A model generated the notes under the pieces. That model saw nothing but the letters and a program-made list of their open reading frames with translations, was not told the DNA's origin and did no database searches. The position numbers and the translations under genes were made by a program. From positions 3,623,501 through 3,687,500 of the forward strand of contig JAFREQ010000024.1 of NCBI GenBank assembly GCA_025331565.1: a stretch of 64,000 nt of DNA, read 5' to 3'. Position 1 is the first letter of the stretch; every line of letters starts with the position of its first letter. This stretch comes from Holacanthus passer (taxonomy: Eukaryota > Chordata > Actinopteri > Pomacanthidae). Of this stretch, positions 32,601 to 43,978 are shown piece by piece.

Positions 32601-35600
32601 TGTCACATCCTTCAGGTCCTGCATGTGAGTTCTGGGGTCGGACAACAAAGAATTCAAAATATTTAAAAATGCTCTCTGAGTAATTGTTTAAATGCTCTGT
32701 CAGCTACAAAACAATCCAAGTTAAACACTTGATATTAATTTATTAGTGTTTAGGAACTGTGAATGGTACAGGTTCTGTATCCTCTTTGTTTTTGTCAGTA
32801 CCTGATGAGCATGTCCCTGAGGATGGTGAAGTCACAGTGGTCACTGTTTTCAACTAGAAGGGAAAACAAGAGGTCAGTCAACCAAATATCTGAATGAAAA
32901 AATATGAAACCTTGTTAGTACCTCAGACACCAAGTGACATCTTGGGTCTGATGCACTTAGCAATGCAGGCAACATATGTAATGTTCAGGAATGCTGTCCT
33001 GTGTTGATGCTTGAAAACTTGACACAAGAATTTTTCTTACATGTTGGATAAGTACAAACATTCTTATCCTTATTTTAGATTTGATGTGATACATTTTTAA
33101 GCCTCTGACTGTTTTAATACATTATTCAAATTCATTTGGATGCATCACTTCTTTACATTTCTTGAACTGAAGTTCGACATTTAAGTATTTTTCTCTGTGG
33201 TAACTGAACATTCATACCTTCTGCAACCCCCCAGGGGTATTGTCTCCCTCTGACTCTCTTGCTGTTCACCTCGATGATGGTGTTGCTTCCTACTACAGCC
33301 AGCGGCAACTTGTCCTAACAAATGAACCACATTTGACATCATTAACACAAATATATAAGTCTGGGTTTGTAACAAACTAGAACACCTAAGTAACATGACG
33401 TGTCAGGTGACATGCCGTACCTTTATCTTCTTCACCAGCCTGTTCTCTTCTTCGTCGTCTGTCTCAGGGAACTCGTAGATCTTGATTTTGTGCTCTTGGA
33501 TTTCACGCATGATCTGGCAGGAAAAGAGATCTTTCAGCAACTTCTAGCAGAACTAATAGTAAACAGTTCAACAAAACAGGTGGTACAGCCTAATCTACTG
33601 TCGAGCCAAGGAAAATAAATTAATTTTAATAAAGAGATACACTCTCTTTACTCTATACTTGAGAAATGTTGATGTTGATATGTAACAACATTGTTTGTAA
33701 TAAAGCACAACACATCACAAAATAGCACATTAAAAAACTGAACTGGTTGCAATGCTAATTCTTACAGGAACAACCGTTTCTTTGTTCTGTATATCTATGT
33801 ATAATTTACAGAAAACCTTTCACAGAGTGCAAGACATCGTTGCACAAACAGCTGTGACACCAAAGAGGGTCTACTTTATTTGGGTTTGCTTTGAGATGCA
33901 CATTTCGAGCCAACAAAAAAAAAAAAAAAAAAACAGGCTCTTGGGTATTTTTTCTGCAGTGATATGCAGCTGGGGAAACTACTGACCTGTTTCTTGAACT
34001 GTTGGCATTCCTCTGGGGTGAGGGTGTCTGCTTTGGCGATCAGCGGGATGACATTGACTTTCTCATGCAACCGTTTCATGAACTCAATGTCCAAGGGCTT
34101 CAGTCTGCATGGAGATAAACATGTGGCTTTACATGTATCTGCAAGCTGCATCAAATCATTTTGAAACACTCTGGACCTTGTATTTAGTCACTGTTTCTTG
34201 GTCAGCCCTTCTTTAGACAACATAAGGAGAAGTGGAGCTAAACCAAATATAGAAAAAGTATCTGCGACGCTTCACTGATGTTTGTAATGTCTAATAAAAT
34301 GACCTTGTAGTCGTGAGAAAGCGTTCCTATTCTTGGCTGTTTTTGAGCTGAATAAATAACATTTGATGTTGCTGAATTATTGAATTAAAGCTTTGGATTT
34401 CAATATAATTTAATCTTTGACTCTTTGAGGGCACAGTGGAAATACTCCTCTGAGTTGAAATCTGCCTTGGAGCAGGATCTAATACAGTATTAAGAGTGGG
34501 ATGCATGTTTGTCACATTGCCAACAATCATGCAGGCCAATTTACAGCAGTTCTGCATCGAAAAGCAGATGTAACAGCTGACAACAACAATACAAAAACCA
34601 TTGCATTGGTTCTTTATTTATCATGATCCTGTATCAACACTGTTTTATGGCCAAGCCCGACATCAGCTGCCCTTCATTATCATATCATTAACAGAAATGA
34701 GTAGACAAAGAGTTTATTGTCAAATGTTTGCTCACATCAGTATTTTATAGCTGTTTTGTATCTGCAACATCTAAGTCAATAGAACCCACTAAATAAAACC
34801 AGCTCTGGAGGAGATTATCACTGCTTTGATCCTAGACAAAGGAGAATGTGCTGCTGTCAACCTACAACACAGAAAAACCCAAAACATCAAATTCAATGTG
34901 ATTCAGCACCCATCAGACAATGCTAAACATGTCATACATTAGTTTCATTACTGAGAAGGAACCAACAGAAACTCCAAAACAAGCACATTTCCTAAAAGTT
35001 CATATGCAGTAAATTATTTTGTAAGAGAGCAAAAATGAACAGATATTTGAGACAATGGGAAATGTATATTTAAAATCACAACAAACAGAATAGAAAAAAA
35101 GTATTTCATAATAGAAGGGCAGCAAACAACTATTTTTTCATTGTTTGGTTTGGTTTGGTTGATTGTCCGATAAAACAGTCCAAAGTCAGTTATACAATGA
35201 CACAAAAACATAGAGAAGGACAAAATCATCACAAATGATAAAAATGAAACTAGATCATTTTTGGCATTTTCACTTCAAAAATGACTTAAATGATAAATCA
35301 TTTGACAAAATAGTTGTCAATTATTTGTCTGTTAACCAACTATTTGATTAATCATTGCAGCTCTACATACATATCAGCAGACATAAAGCATCTTCATTAA
35401 CAAAAGGTTAAACGACTGTTGACTAATGACAGGTCAACATCTTGCATCAGTGTGTTACTAACCAGTGATGTTGATTAATGAATCATTTAATGCCAACTTC
35501 CCTAAGCCAAAGATGACGTCTTAATTTGTCTGAACAAAAGTTCAAAACCTAAAATGTTTTAACTTTACAATGATTCATGACAGAGACGAGCAACAACTCC

Positions 35601-35922
35601 TCACATTTGAAAACTGGAAGCTGAGAAATTGTAGCATTTTTTTGCTTGATAAATGAATGAAGGGACTTTCAGCTCTACTGACTGATGTTCACAATGTCAG
35701 AAAACACATCTCATAATTGGGCTCGAACACCATTTGGGGAAATGTTTCACGTTTCATGATTTAACAGAGATTGATGTGGGTGATCTTTTCCTTCATGAGT
35801 CACCATCCTCAGAAAACCAGTCACCAGAGTTCAGCTGGGAGCTCAATGTCCAGATTGTCTCTCAGTGCTGGAGGTCATTGTGATTCTGTGTGAGAGCTGT
35901 CAGCTGGTGTTGTGAGGGGATG

Positions 35923-35965
<43 letters not shown>

Positions 35966-38900
35966 AACATATGCTGTCCATCCTTAAGGCTAACGTACTG
36001 CTTGTGTGAGTACAGAGGACTGGCTTGTACAAACACAATGTCTCACAGAGGATGGACGGACAGGCCGAGGAAGGAGAAAAAAAAAACTTGAGGAGAAAGG
36101 AGGACAGAGGATTCTTCATTGTTTACAGTAAGTCACGGTCAATAGCTTTCAGGGCATGTGAGCACACGGTCCACACAGCAGAGACAAACAACACTGGCCT
36201 GCCACACAGAGGCAAACAGCTTAAGCTCCTTTTGTAATATTTAAGGTCAAGAGCCTTAACTTGGGGCAAGCTTGCATATTAACATAATTTTAAACCCATG
36301 AAAGCATTTAAATGAGCTATCAACCAAATATCGTTTTTTTTTCAGGGCAGGAAATAACCTCGGAAGTTTCTCAATTTCAGTACTCCCACACTTTGCACTC
36401 TTAGACTCAATCATGCATCACACAAGACATGTACTCTTCTTATAAGAAAGACAGGATGAGCACATCTGAGCTGTCAACTAGCTATAGAAGAGCTGGTGGG
36501 AATAATAAACATCACGGTTAAAATTCCACACAGTCACGTCTTTATGAAACATTTGGCGATCAGTATCATCTGCTGGGCATTTTGCCAGCATCCTCCTCTG
36601 TATTGCTCGTGTCGCCCTCCTGTTCTTCCTTTTACAAGTTTCAAGTTTTAACCCTTATTTTGCAAGAACAGCTGACTCGGTCTCACGAGATCATTTAAAG
36701 CAATGGCCTGGGGGGGGGGGAGTAGGTGTAGGTGACAGAGTAAGACAACACACACATTTACAGCACACACTCAGAAGCTGCCTGCATGACCACAGCTTCG
36801 TGCTGTTGGCTGCCGAGCTCTCCCAGAAACGGTGGGGAGTTCAGTGCCGTGCTGAAAATGCTAATGGAGAAAGAGCTTTACTGACTGCCCTTCCCTTGAT
36901 CTTCCAGATTGCACAGGGATCTGAACCAGCAACCTTCACTTCCAGTCACAAACTCGCTTCTCTGACCTTTGAGGTGCTCTTAACCTGTCATTTCCCTCCT
37001 TACACTATTTTTCACTCATTTCCTCTCACTGTTTCCTCATCAAACCTTTCCTTTCACCACTCCTATTAATTCCTTACTCCCATTCCCTTTATTTGTATTG
37101 AACTAGGAAGTGACAAGAACTTGATCAAGAAATGATGATGAATTGAAATGATATGAATTTGTTGCCCTGACTCACCCATGTCCCGAGGGAGCGATGAAGT
37201 ACAGGCAGCAGTGGATTCGGCTGTCAGGCATCTGTCGTCTATTCACCCGGGATTCTGAGTTCAGGTAGTCTTCAAACTTGCTGTCTATGTGGTCGATGAT
37301 TGGCTGCCAGCTGCAGAATACAAAATACAGCTTCCATTTAGAAACAAATCCCCACAAAGACCCAGATGTACCCCCTGAATGAGGAGGGTCAGAGACTTTT
37401 TAAGGAGTATCAATGCAGGAATATTATCTGTGCTGAGCTGAAGTTGGGGGCGATCCTTACCAGTTGCTGTTGTCGACAGCATCTCCGAACCCTGGGGTGT
37501 CAACTATTGTGAGCAGCAGCTGGACGCCGCCTTCCTTTATTAAAACTTTGGACTGCTCCACCTGACACAGAAGAAAGAATGAAGAGTACTTTGTGTTTAT
37601 TTCTGCCACAAACTGTGGCTTTGAAACCAAGCCATTTAATTAATAAATAAAAGAAAACAAAATGGTTTGAGAGGTGTGAAATCATTTTTACTGTAAGCTA
37701 ACAGCATCACAGAGAATATATTTCACTTGAAAAAACACTTGAAGCTAGCAGCAGGTAGCAACATGCCCTCCTACACTATGCTATTAGCTAACTATGCTGA
37801 GAAACCAGAGACGCACACAAGCGTCTGGAGATAGCAATGTTGTCAGTCAGGAGCCAGACAGATAAAGTGCAGCACTTGAGGCACTCAAGATTCAGGACAA
37901 GGTTGTGTAATTAGGGAAGATGGCTTTTATGGAAGGAGCTAACAGTGAGTCTGACTTAGTGCATGTCTTAAAGTGTCAATCAAACCACATCACAGTGTGG
38001 TAAAGCTGATTTTTTACAAATCAAATCAGCTGTTAACAGAACTGGATCGAAAAAGAAAGTCACATAAAAAAATCCAAAAGTGAAAGACTTTCTCTTCTGA
38101 TTACAATATTCAGATGATGGTTGCTAATGTTAAACCTCAGATCTACTTCTGTGTTCAGTGTTGATCAGTTTGCATGATGAATGGTGAGAAGGGCATAGAT
38201 AATTCTTTGTGTTTTTAACAGAGTAGGTTCTCTAAACCATAATACTGTAAATCACAATGTTCCATAAACAGTGCATTCATGTGTTTTCATTATAATGTTA
38301 TTTTAATGGTCCAGTTGCTGCTGTAACTGAACTAGGAAACCATGAAGTTTAACTGTGTTCAGAATACTCTAAGGCAGTTAATCTACATTTGCGCAACATA
38401 GTAGAGAACAAACTGGAGGAAAACTAGGTAATTAAGTAGGCAATTATGTCATGAACACAGATGTTCTATGAGACACTACAGTATCTGTATTTGTTGGGTC
38501 TGTGGCCACAGTTTCAAATGAAATGTCAAAATGATGCTTGGAGAGCTGCCAACGCTCTTGGTGGGTTTGAAAAAAAATGTAATAGCATTTCAATGTTGCT
38601 TATTTAACTGTGCAATTTTTCAAGTCTGATATTTGATCTACTTAGTGCTGTATTTTTACAAAACCTGTGCCAATTTGACCTTTGTTTCTGCTGCAGCACA
38701 CACAAACACTGTGGAGGTGTTTAACATCCTGTGCAACATTTCAGCTCAAAGAAAATATTTATATGTCAAATGATACCTGTACAGTCTTTTTGATTCGATG
38801 TGAAGGTCCAGGATACTCTGCTGAATACAGGTCTGTTAGGAACAGAGAGTTGATCAACGTGGATTTGCCCAAACCTGACTCACCTGAAAAAAACAAAAAG

Positions 38901-40746
38901 CAAAAGCAGAACACAAATCAGTATTTCAGGAACAGGACTTAGAGTTAGAAAGTTGGCCAGATTGTAAAGCTTTGCATTACTTGGAATAAAACATTCTTAT
39001 TACACAAACCCAACACCCTCTATTATATCCACACAAAGATCACTGTTGACATCCTAAAGACAATCAAAGGTCATGTCTCTATCCTAGGATGAGACTGACA
39101 TTTGCACAAGACATTAAGCCATTTGGGTAACCAGTTAAAAGGTTAAAGAAACAACACAGACAATGGCTCTTGTTATGTGCAGCCGACTGGCTGTGTGGTC
39201 TGGGAGGCTTCTCAAGCTTGGCTGGCCATGGTGCGCCCAGTTTCCAAGCTCCCAATGAAAAGGATCATTAGTGGAAATGGCCACTGACACTGGCTGTCTT
39301 GGCTGATGGCCACAAGTCAATATTTAACGAGACACCATTTACACCAGAGCTACAGCCAAAGGGTAATGTGTGAAACTTGTACTGCAGCATTTGTTTGTCA
39401 TTCATTTTATCAGTGGCATGCAACTCTGTGCAATGGGTATTTGCTTGTCCATTTTCTTCCAATATGAAGTGGTAACAGGCCTGTGAAAAGAGCTGCAATG
39501 CAATGTGAACTGAACAGGCCGTTGGGTCATGTGTGGAGCTGCAATGATTAGTCGATTTAGTGCTAAGTTGATCAAAATTAATTGCCAACCATTTTCATGA
39601 TTAGTTCATCATTTCAGTCATTTTCAAGCAAGGATGTCCAACATTTGCTGGTTCCAGCGTCTTATGATAGGAAATCAAGGTTTTGGACTGTTGGATGGAT
39701 GAAGAAAGCAATTTGTCCCTTTGAGTTCTGGGAAATTTTTCGACATTTTTTTAGACCAATTAAATTATCATGAAAATAACTGGCACATTTATTGATAATG
39801 AAAATAATCTTAGCTGCAGCCCTAATCATGTGTTTCATGTCACATGGGCAGACGTGCCAGCCATAGCTGGTAATACCAGTCCCATCTCTTTCCTTCCCTT
39901 CCTCTATCTTCCATCCTCCTTTCCTCTTTCACACCACACTGGTGACGCATTGCGTTGCGCGGCAGGGACATGTGGGCTCACAGCTCATGAGAGCCAAGAA
40001 AAGCTGAATATTGTGTGTGTCTGTGTCCAAGCATGAGGGTGACAGCATAAAACAATGGCAAGCATTTAACTGCTAACAAGCCCAGAGGACACCCTCTACT
40101 TTGCTTGGTGCAATGCCATTTGTATCTTTTCTGAAATTATTCCCAAAATGAAGCCATTTGCCGCAAACACATTAAAGCATTCACAGGCCCCAGAGGACCA
40201 CTTGGTCACCATCCAGCAGCTATTACAGAGGGCACTGCAGAAAACCAGAGCAAGCAAAATCCAAGTGCCTTGTTATGAGGACGTTCCAATGTAAGTAACT
40301 AATAATAGCAATGAAAAGACTGCACACTAACTGAAATGTATCAGCAGTAATGTAAGCAAAAAGGCCGTAGGAACGAAGTGTTGTGAACACAACGGGAGAC
40401 GCGCTATTCTTAGAGGCATGCTGGGTACAAATTCTGTCGGTCCCACCACAGGAAATGGTTTTGACCCGAGGAAACATTTTCCCTCCAAACAGGGACTGAT
40501 CAGCCGAGGAGGATCTTGGCCCAGTGTCAACCACCACATCCAAGCATTTTAAAAGTATGTCTGCATTTTTGATTCGCTGAGTGCAGCTCTAGATAAATCC
40601 ATCCCAAATGTTTCTGTTCTGGGAGACAGTGTCAAGGACCTGACGTCAAGATTAATTCAAATAACAGCAATGCAATGGTCCCCTCCTCTCTGACTCAGCT
40701 ATTAACACTACAACGCTGGGGGCATGTGCCTTGCGTTTAAATACGG

Positions 40747-40828
<82 letters not shown>

Positions 40829-43057
40829 TCACTCCCTTGCTCTCAAAAATAAACCACAGTGGAGGACTTACCAACCGCAACAAATACAATGAAATGATTC
40901 ATATAAAACAAGGGCAAACACAGCGCCATGTGTTCTTACCAACAACCATCAGGGTGAACTCAAAGCCCCTCTTGACAGACTTCCTGTACACTTGGTTGGG
41001 GAGGCTTGCAAAGCCAACATATCCTTCCAGATTCTTTTGCTGCTGTAAGAAAAAAATACACATATCAAAACCTTAAAGAAATCTAATCTTGCACCCCCAC
41101 TTCAGCTGCAAAGCTTAACAGAAAAGTTTTAATCGCTCTATTCCCACGCTGCCAAAACTGAAATACACTCTCAATCTTTAATTACCTGAACCTTAATGAT
41201 GTTCCCTTTAAGTACATTCAAAGTTAGACAGAGCATTTTACAACACTGCTTGACTACATCACATAGTTACTCTGCATCTTATTTTAGTTTTCATTGAAGA
41301 CATATATCACACTTACATTGAGTGAAATATTCAAATCCAAGATGCAACTATTAAATCAAATAGAAATATTCTAGATGTGTCATGTTTTTATTTTAATTGT
41401 AATTTACAGGAAACAGAGATCTTGAGTAAAATTTGAAATTACATTCTGCAGAGTTGAATGCTGCTTATATGTACATAGTTATTTAAAGCATAGACACTTT
41501 CAATACTTACAGCTGTTTTGCGAGGATCAATGTAATGTGGCCCCAATGTGCAGGAAAAGCCAGCGTTTCCAGGGTCAGAAAGCACAGGGAGAGAGCACAA
41601 AAACAAAAAAAGCAACAGATAATCAATCTCAGGCCATCAGACAAACCATTCTGTCTCTAGAATCAGTTTCCCAAGCTGAGAAGCCCGGGGCACAATGATT
41701 CATGATCTGGGGTACTGTAACAACACAGACAGTTGGCCAGTGTGGTACATATTCCACTCCACTTGCTCCTTTAATGTAAGAAGTACGATAAAGGAAGGCC
41801 CATTCACTGTTGCAGCTTTTTCTTTTCGCCTGTGGCTAGGAGAAGATTTCTGTCTCGCTGGAGCATCTCCTGCCTACGAACAACAGCCCACATGTCTTCT
41901 GTGTGACGCCTTGACTTAATACGGTGGTTTGCCTACAGGATGTGCAGTGTTAATCTCAGCAGCATCCTACTACTTCAGTTTGTGAATCATTGGATGCTGG
42001 ATTTTGCAAATACACTACTTAATGAATCATCTGAAGTCATCTTTGATCACAGCTGAATTCTTAACTCTAAAAAAATGTGAGAACTATCATTTTAAAATGA
42101 CAGTTGTCGGTTTCCTTTCCGGCACTGTCTGACAGCTCTGACAAAGGAAGTGGTGGCAGGTGGAGGACTAAACTAGCTTGCTTGTGCATATTTTCTGAGG
42201 GTCTGCTCAGCAGAACACAGTTTGTTTGTTCAGTTTGAGGGAAAACCAGGTTCAGTGTCACAGTCAAAAAGGCAAAACATGAACTCTGAGGTACTAGATC
42301 CACTGTAATCCAGATTAGAAGGCAGCCGTAACCTCTTTATACCTAATGTTGACCGTGACACATCTTCCTGGTTTAGCTTTAACTGTCTAACCTATATCCT
42401 CCAATCATGGCTGTTTAATCAAATTATTATTGATTATTGATCACGCAATGATGAAGCCCCCATCTCAGGCACACAAGCAACAGAAAATGGCCCATTTTAA
42501 GAAACATATGTGCATGTAACCTACAAATGTAATGTTGTATAGTGACTGTCCGTTACCCAGCATAATGTGAGACTATTTAAGTCACGACATCTCAGGTGCA
42601 GAACGTTAATTTTACGTCGGTTGCCCCTTTAGGTCCAAACAAGTTACCATTAATAAGGGCTGTTTAATCCAACATACGACACTAAGTTAGCTAGTTAGTC
42701 AAATTGCTAGTATTCGTAGACCCTATTTAAAAGAACTGAATGTCACCCTAACAAGAGCGTTTATAATTTGGGCTCATAATACACATAAAAGCGTTTACTG
42801 AAATACTTTGCTAAAGAGCTAAAGACAGGAAATGACACTCCCGTTAGATCATACAGCCTGCTAGGCTAACGGCTAACAGCTAGCTCATCCAGCTGGAGGC
42901 GGACGACAGGGCGTTGGTTGCTGCAGAAGCTAAATAGCGGCAAAACCAAATCGTTCCTTTAACCAACCGAGTCCAACACAAACAATCACAGCCGGAGTTT
43001 ATAACACGAGTTTCTGAATAAGTCGTGACTGTGTGTGAGTGCAGCGGTCTCACCCAT
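28055..43057 (-). CDS. septin7: Septin 7, GTP-binding cytoskeletal protein
   Basis: The core septin subunit that polymerises with other septins into filaments at the cell cortex and division site. Coding exons: start exon 43057-43054 (tentative), possibly 41512-41511, then 41042-40940, 38883-38777, 37561-37461, 37310-37176, 34104-33987, 33513-33421, 33314-33218, 32853-32802, 32631-32503, 31692-31672 (microexon), 29818-29683, 28759-28617, 28094-28055 (TAA). About 426 aa; human SEPTIN7 is 437. The G domain is intact: P-loop GESGLGKS, G3 DTPGFGD, G4 AKAD. The C-terminus is a long charged coiled coil ending KNKKKGKIF, diagnostic of septin 7. Teleosts often have two septin7 copies, so a/b is undecided. 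The gene is head-to-head with nek10. Confidence 0.93.
29644..29676. repeat. (TG)n microsatellite beside septin7 exon donor
   Basis: 33-bp run, (CA)16 in septin7 RNA, starting at intron position +7. Confidence 0.95.
29683..29818 (-). CDS. septin7: septin7 coiled-coil exon bracketed by dinucleotide repeats
   Basis: This 136-nt exon encodes [20 protein letters not shown] and the following coiled-coil residues to DSEAE. In the transcript, (GU)10 (29844-29825) ends six nt before the exon, and (CA)16 (29676-29644) begins at intron position +7 after the donor. The exon itself is normal; the flanks are what is unusual. Confidence 0.9.
29825..29844. repeat. (AC)10 microsatellite beside septin7 exon acceptor
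   Basis: 20-bp run, (GU)10 in septin7 RNA, ending six nt before the exon. Confidence 0.95.
31672..31692 (-). CDS. septin7: 21-nt in-frame microexon of septin7
   Basis: Between the exons ending STK and starting SPLAQM there is a 21-nt segment with a pyrimidine-rich acceptor (TTTTTTAG) and a strong donor (GTAAGT). It fits the surrounding phase exactly and would change STK-SPLAQM to STKLDTVEGMSPLAQM, adding seven residues just before the coiled coil. Upstream intron sequence is UG-rich with UGC elements, as seen near neural microexons. Skipping also keeps frame, so it is probably alternative. Confidence 0.75.
35128..35370. repeat. Teleost dispersed repeat, family D (ATTAATCATTGCAGCTCTA type)
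   Basis: Ends GATTAATCATTGCAGCTCTA, with TAGTTGTCAATTATTTGTCT inside, a recognised interspersed element. In the largest septin7 intron. Confidence 0.5.
35926..35963. repeat. (TG)19 microsatellite
   Basis: 38-bp pure run deep in a septin7 intron, away from exons. Confidence 0.95.
39535..39830. repeat. Teleost dispersed repeat, family D, near full length
   Basis: Runs from GCTGCAATGATTAGTCGATT to TTAGCTGCAGCCCTAAT. The two ends are partly complementary, as in a non-autonomous DNA element. In a septin7 intron. Confidence 0.55.
40748..40824. repeat. (CA)n microsatellite, 77 bp
   Basis: Uninterrupted CA on +, the longest dinucleotide run in the window. On the septin7 transcript it is (UG)n, about 115 nt downstream of the donor of the QQKNLEGY exon. 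Confidence 0.95.
41043..43053 (-). other. septin7 intron 1 region, mostly non-coding
   Basis: Between the tentative start exon and the QQKNLEGY exon. It includes 41511-41627, a 117-nt open segment with a good donor at 41510 and a 113-nt AG-free stretch ahead of a CAG. That segment contains no ATG and cannot be joined in phase to the start exon without a stop. The remainder shows no coding signal; the right end (42850-43050) is CpG-rich. Confidence 0.5.
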
Positions 43058-43970
43058 AACGTTGACGCTCCCTGCCGCCTCAAAAACCGATCATTCACAA
43101 GCCGACATTCCCCCTTCTGGCTGCTTTTGCGGGCGCTACGCACAATCAGGCACGCAACGCCTCCCGCGCTCGACGCAGCTACGCCAAAACGCTGACGTAA
43201 AGTCTACGTGAATCACAAAGGGAGGAACGCGCCAGTCTCGCGATAGCTTTTGATTTCTTTTGAGTCTCGACGCGTTCTCGCGATAATTAACCGTTGGAGC
43301 AATTACTTTTCTTTTTAATGTGGAACAATTTTTTTTATGAACATATTAAATTAATTACACCTCCCACTCTTTCTTCTAGATCATACGCTTTAATTAAATA
43401 AAGATGGAGTTTTGTTCACGACCCATTAATTGAATTAGTCAATTTAAGTGTCCATAACTTTTTGCTAATGTTGTCAATTTGCTATTTATGATTTATTTAT
43501 TATTTGTGGCATTTCATTTACAATATATATGTGCTTGTGTGTGTGACTTTCTGGTGTCAAAATACTGTGAATAGCGTCTGTTGTATCCAGGGCAACTACG
43601 ACTCTGTCGTACTGCTTATTTTCATTGGTCAAAAATTCTGTGAAACTGAGCATTGTTATTTCTTATTGGCTAATGTGGGGGCGTCTGTTGTTTCAAGAAT
43701 GAAAACTATGTCGCCTCTATCCCGGGCTAAGGATATTAAATGAAGCAAAATTCATATTTAGTCGTCCAAATCAACTGTCTACTACTAATTGGAGGAAGGG
43801 TAAGAGACATTTGTCTTGTTTTTTAAACTGCCAATTCAGTACTGCTACAACTGTTCATTTAGCCAAACATCAATAATCTAGCTAGTCCTGTTATGATAAA
43901 AGCTAGCTATCTTCCTTCTTTTAGGATTTTTGAATGCCTGAGTTAAATAATCTGTCACAATGTGCCAAAA
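43054..43970. promoter_or_regulatory. Bidirectional septin7/nek10 promoter region
   Basis: Only about 0.9 kb separates the divergent start codons. The interval starts CpG-rich (43050-43280) and carries two TCTCGCGATA elements (43236-43245, 43276-43285), near matches to the TCTCGCGAGA promoter palindrome. On the nek10 side, GAAGG before GTAAGAG (43799/43800) and an acceptor at 43921-43924 suggest a spliced 5' UTR. Confidence 0.6.
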
Positions 43971-43978
43971 ATGTCTGA
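43934..43978 (+). promoter_or_regulatory. uORF overlapping the nek10 start codon
   Basis: An ATG at 43934 opens a 14-codon frame whose TGA (43976-43978) overlaps the main ATG region at 43971. A second out-of-frame ATG at 43960 opens a frame ending at 44022. Both would limit initiation at the main ATG if they are present in the mRNA, which depends on the 5' UTR exon starting at about 43925. Confidence 0.45.

Larger units (their letters stand above)
34105..37175 (-). other. Large septin7 intron
   Basis: No exon recognised. It holds a dispersed repeat (35128-35370), a (TG)19 run (35926-35963) and a short poly-G run near 36712. Several open frames here lack splice or family support. Confidence 0.6.

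Noticed and set aside
41513..41627. Open segment ending [11 protein letters not shown] as an alternative septin7 first exon
   Set aside because: It has no ATG, and joining it to the ATGG exon gives an immediate stop. Kept only as context for the 2-nt exon idea.
42880..43143. Open frame on - at the septin7 promoter as a coding first exon
   Set aside because: It begins with GTG and has no ATG; the in-phase septin start is the ATG at 43057 in another frame.
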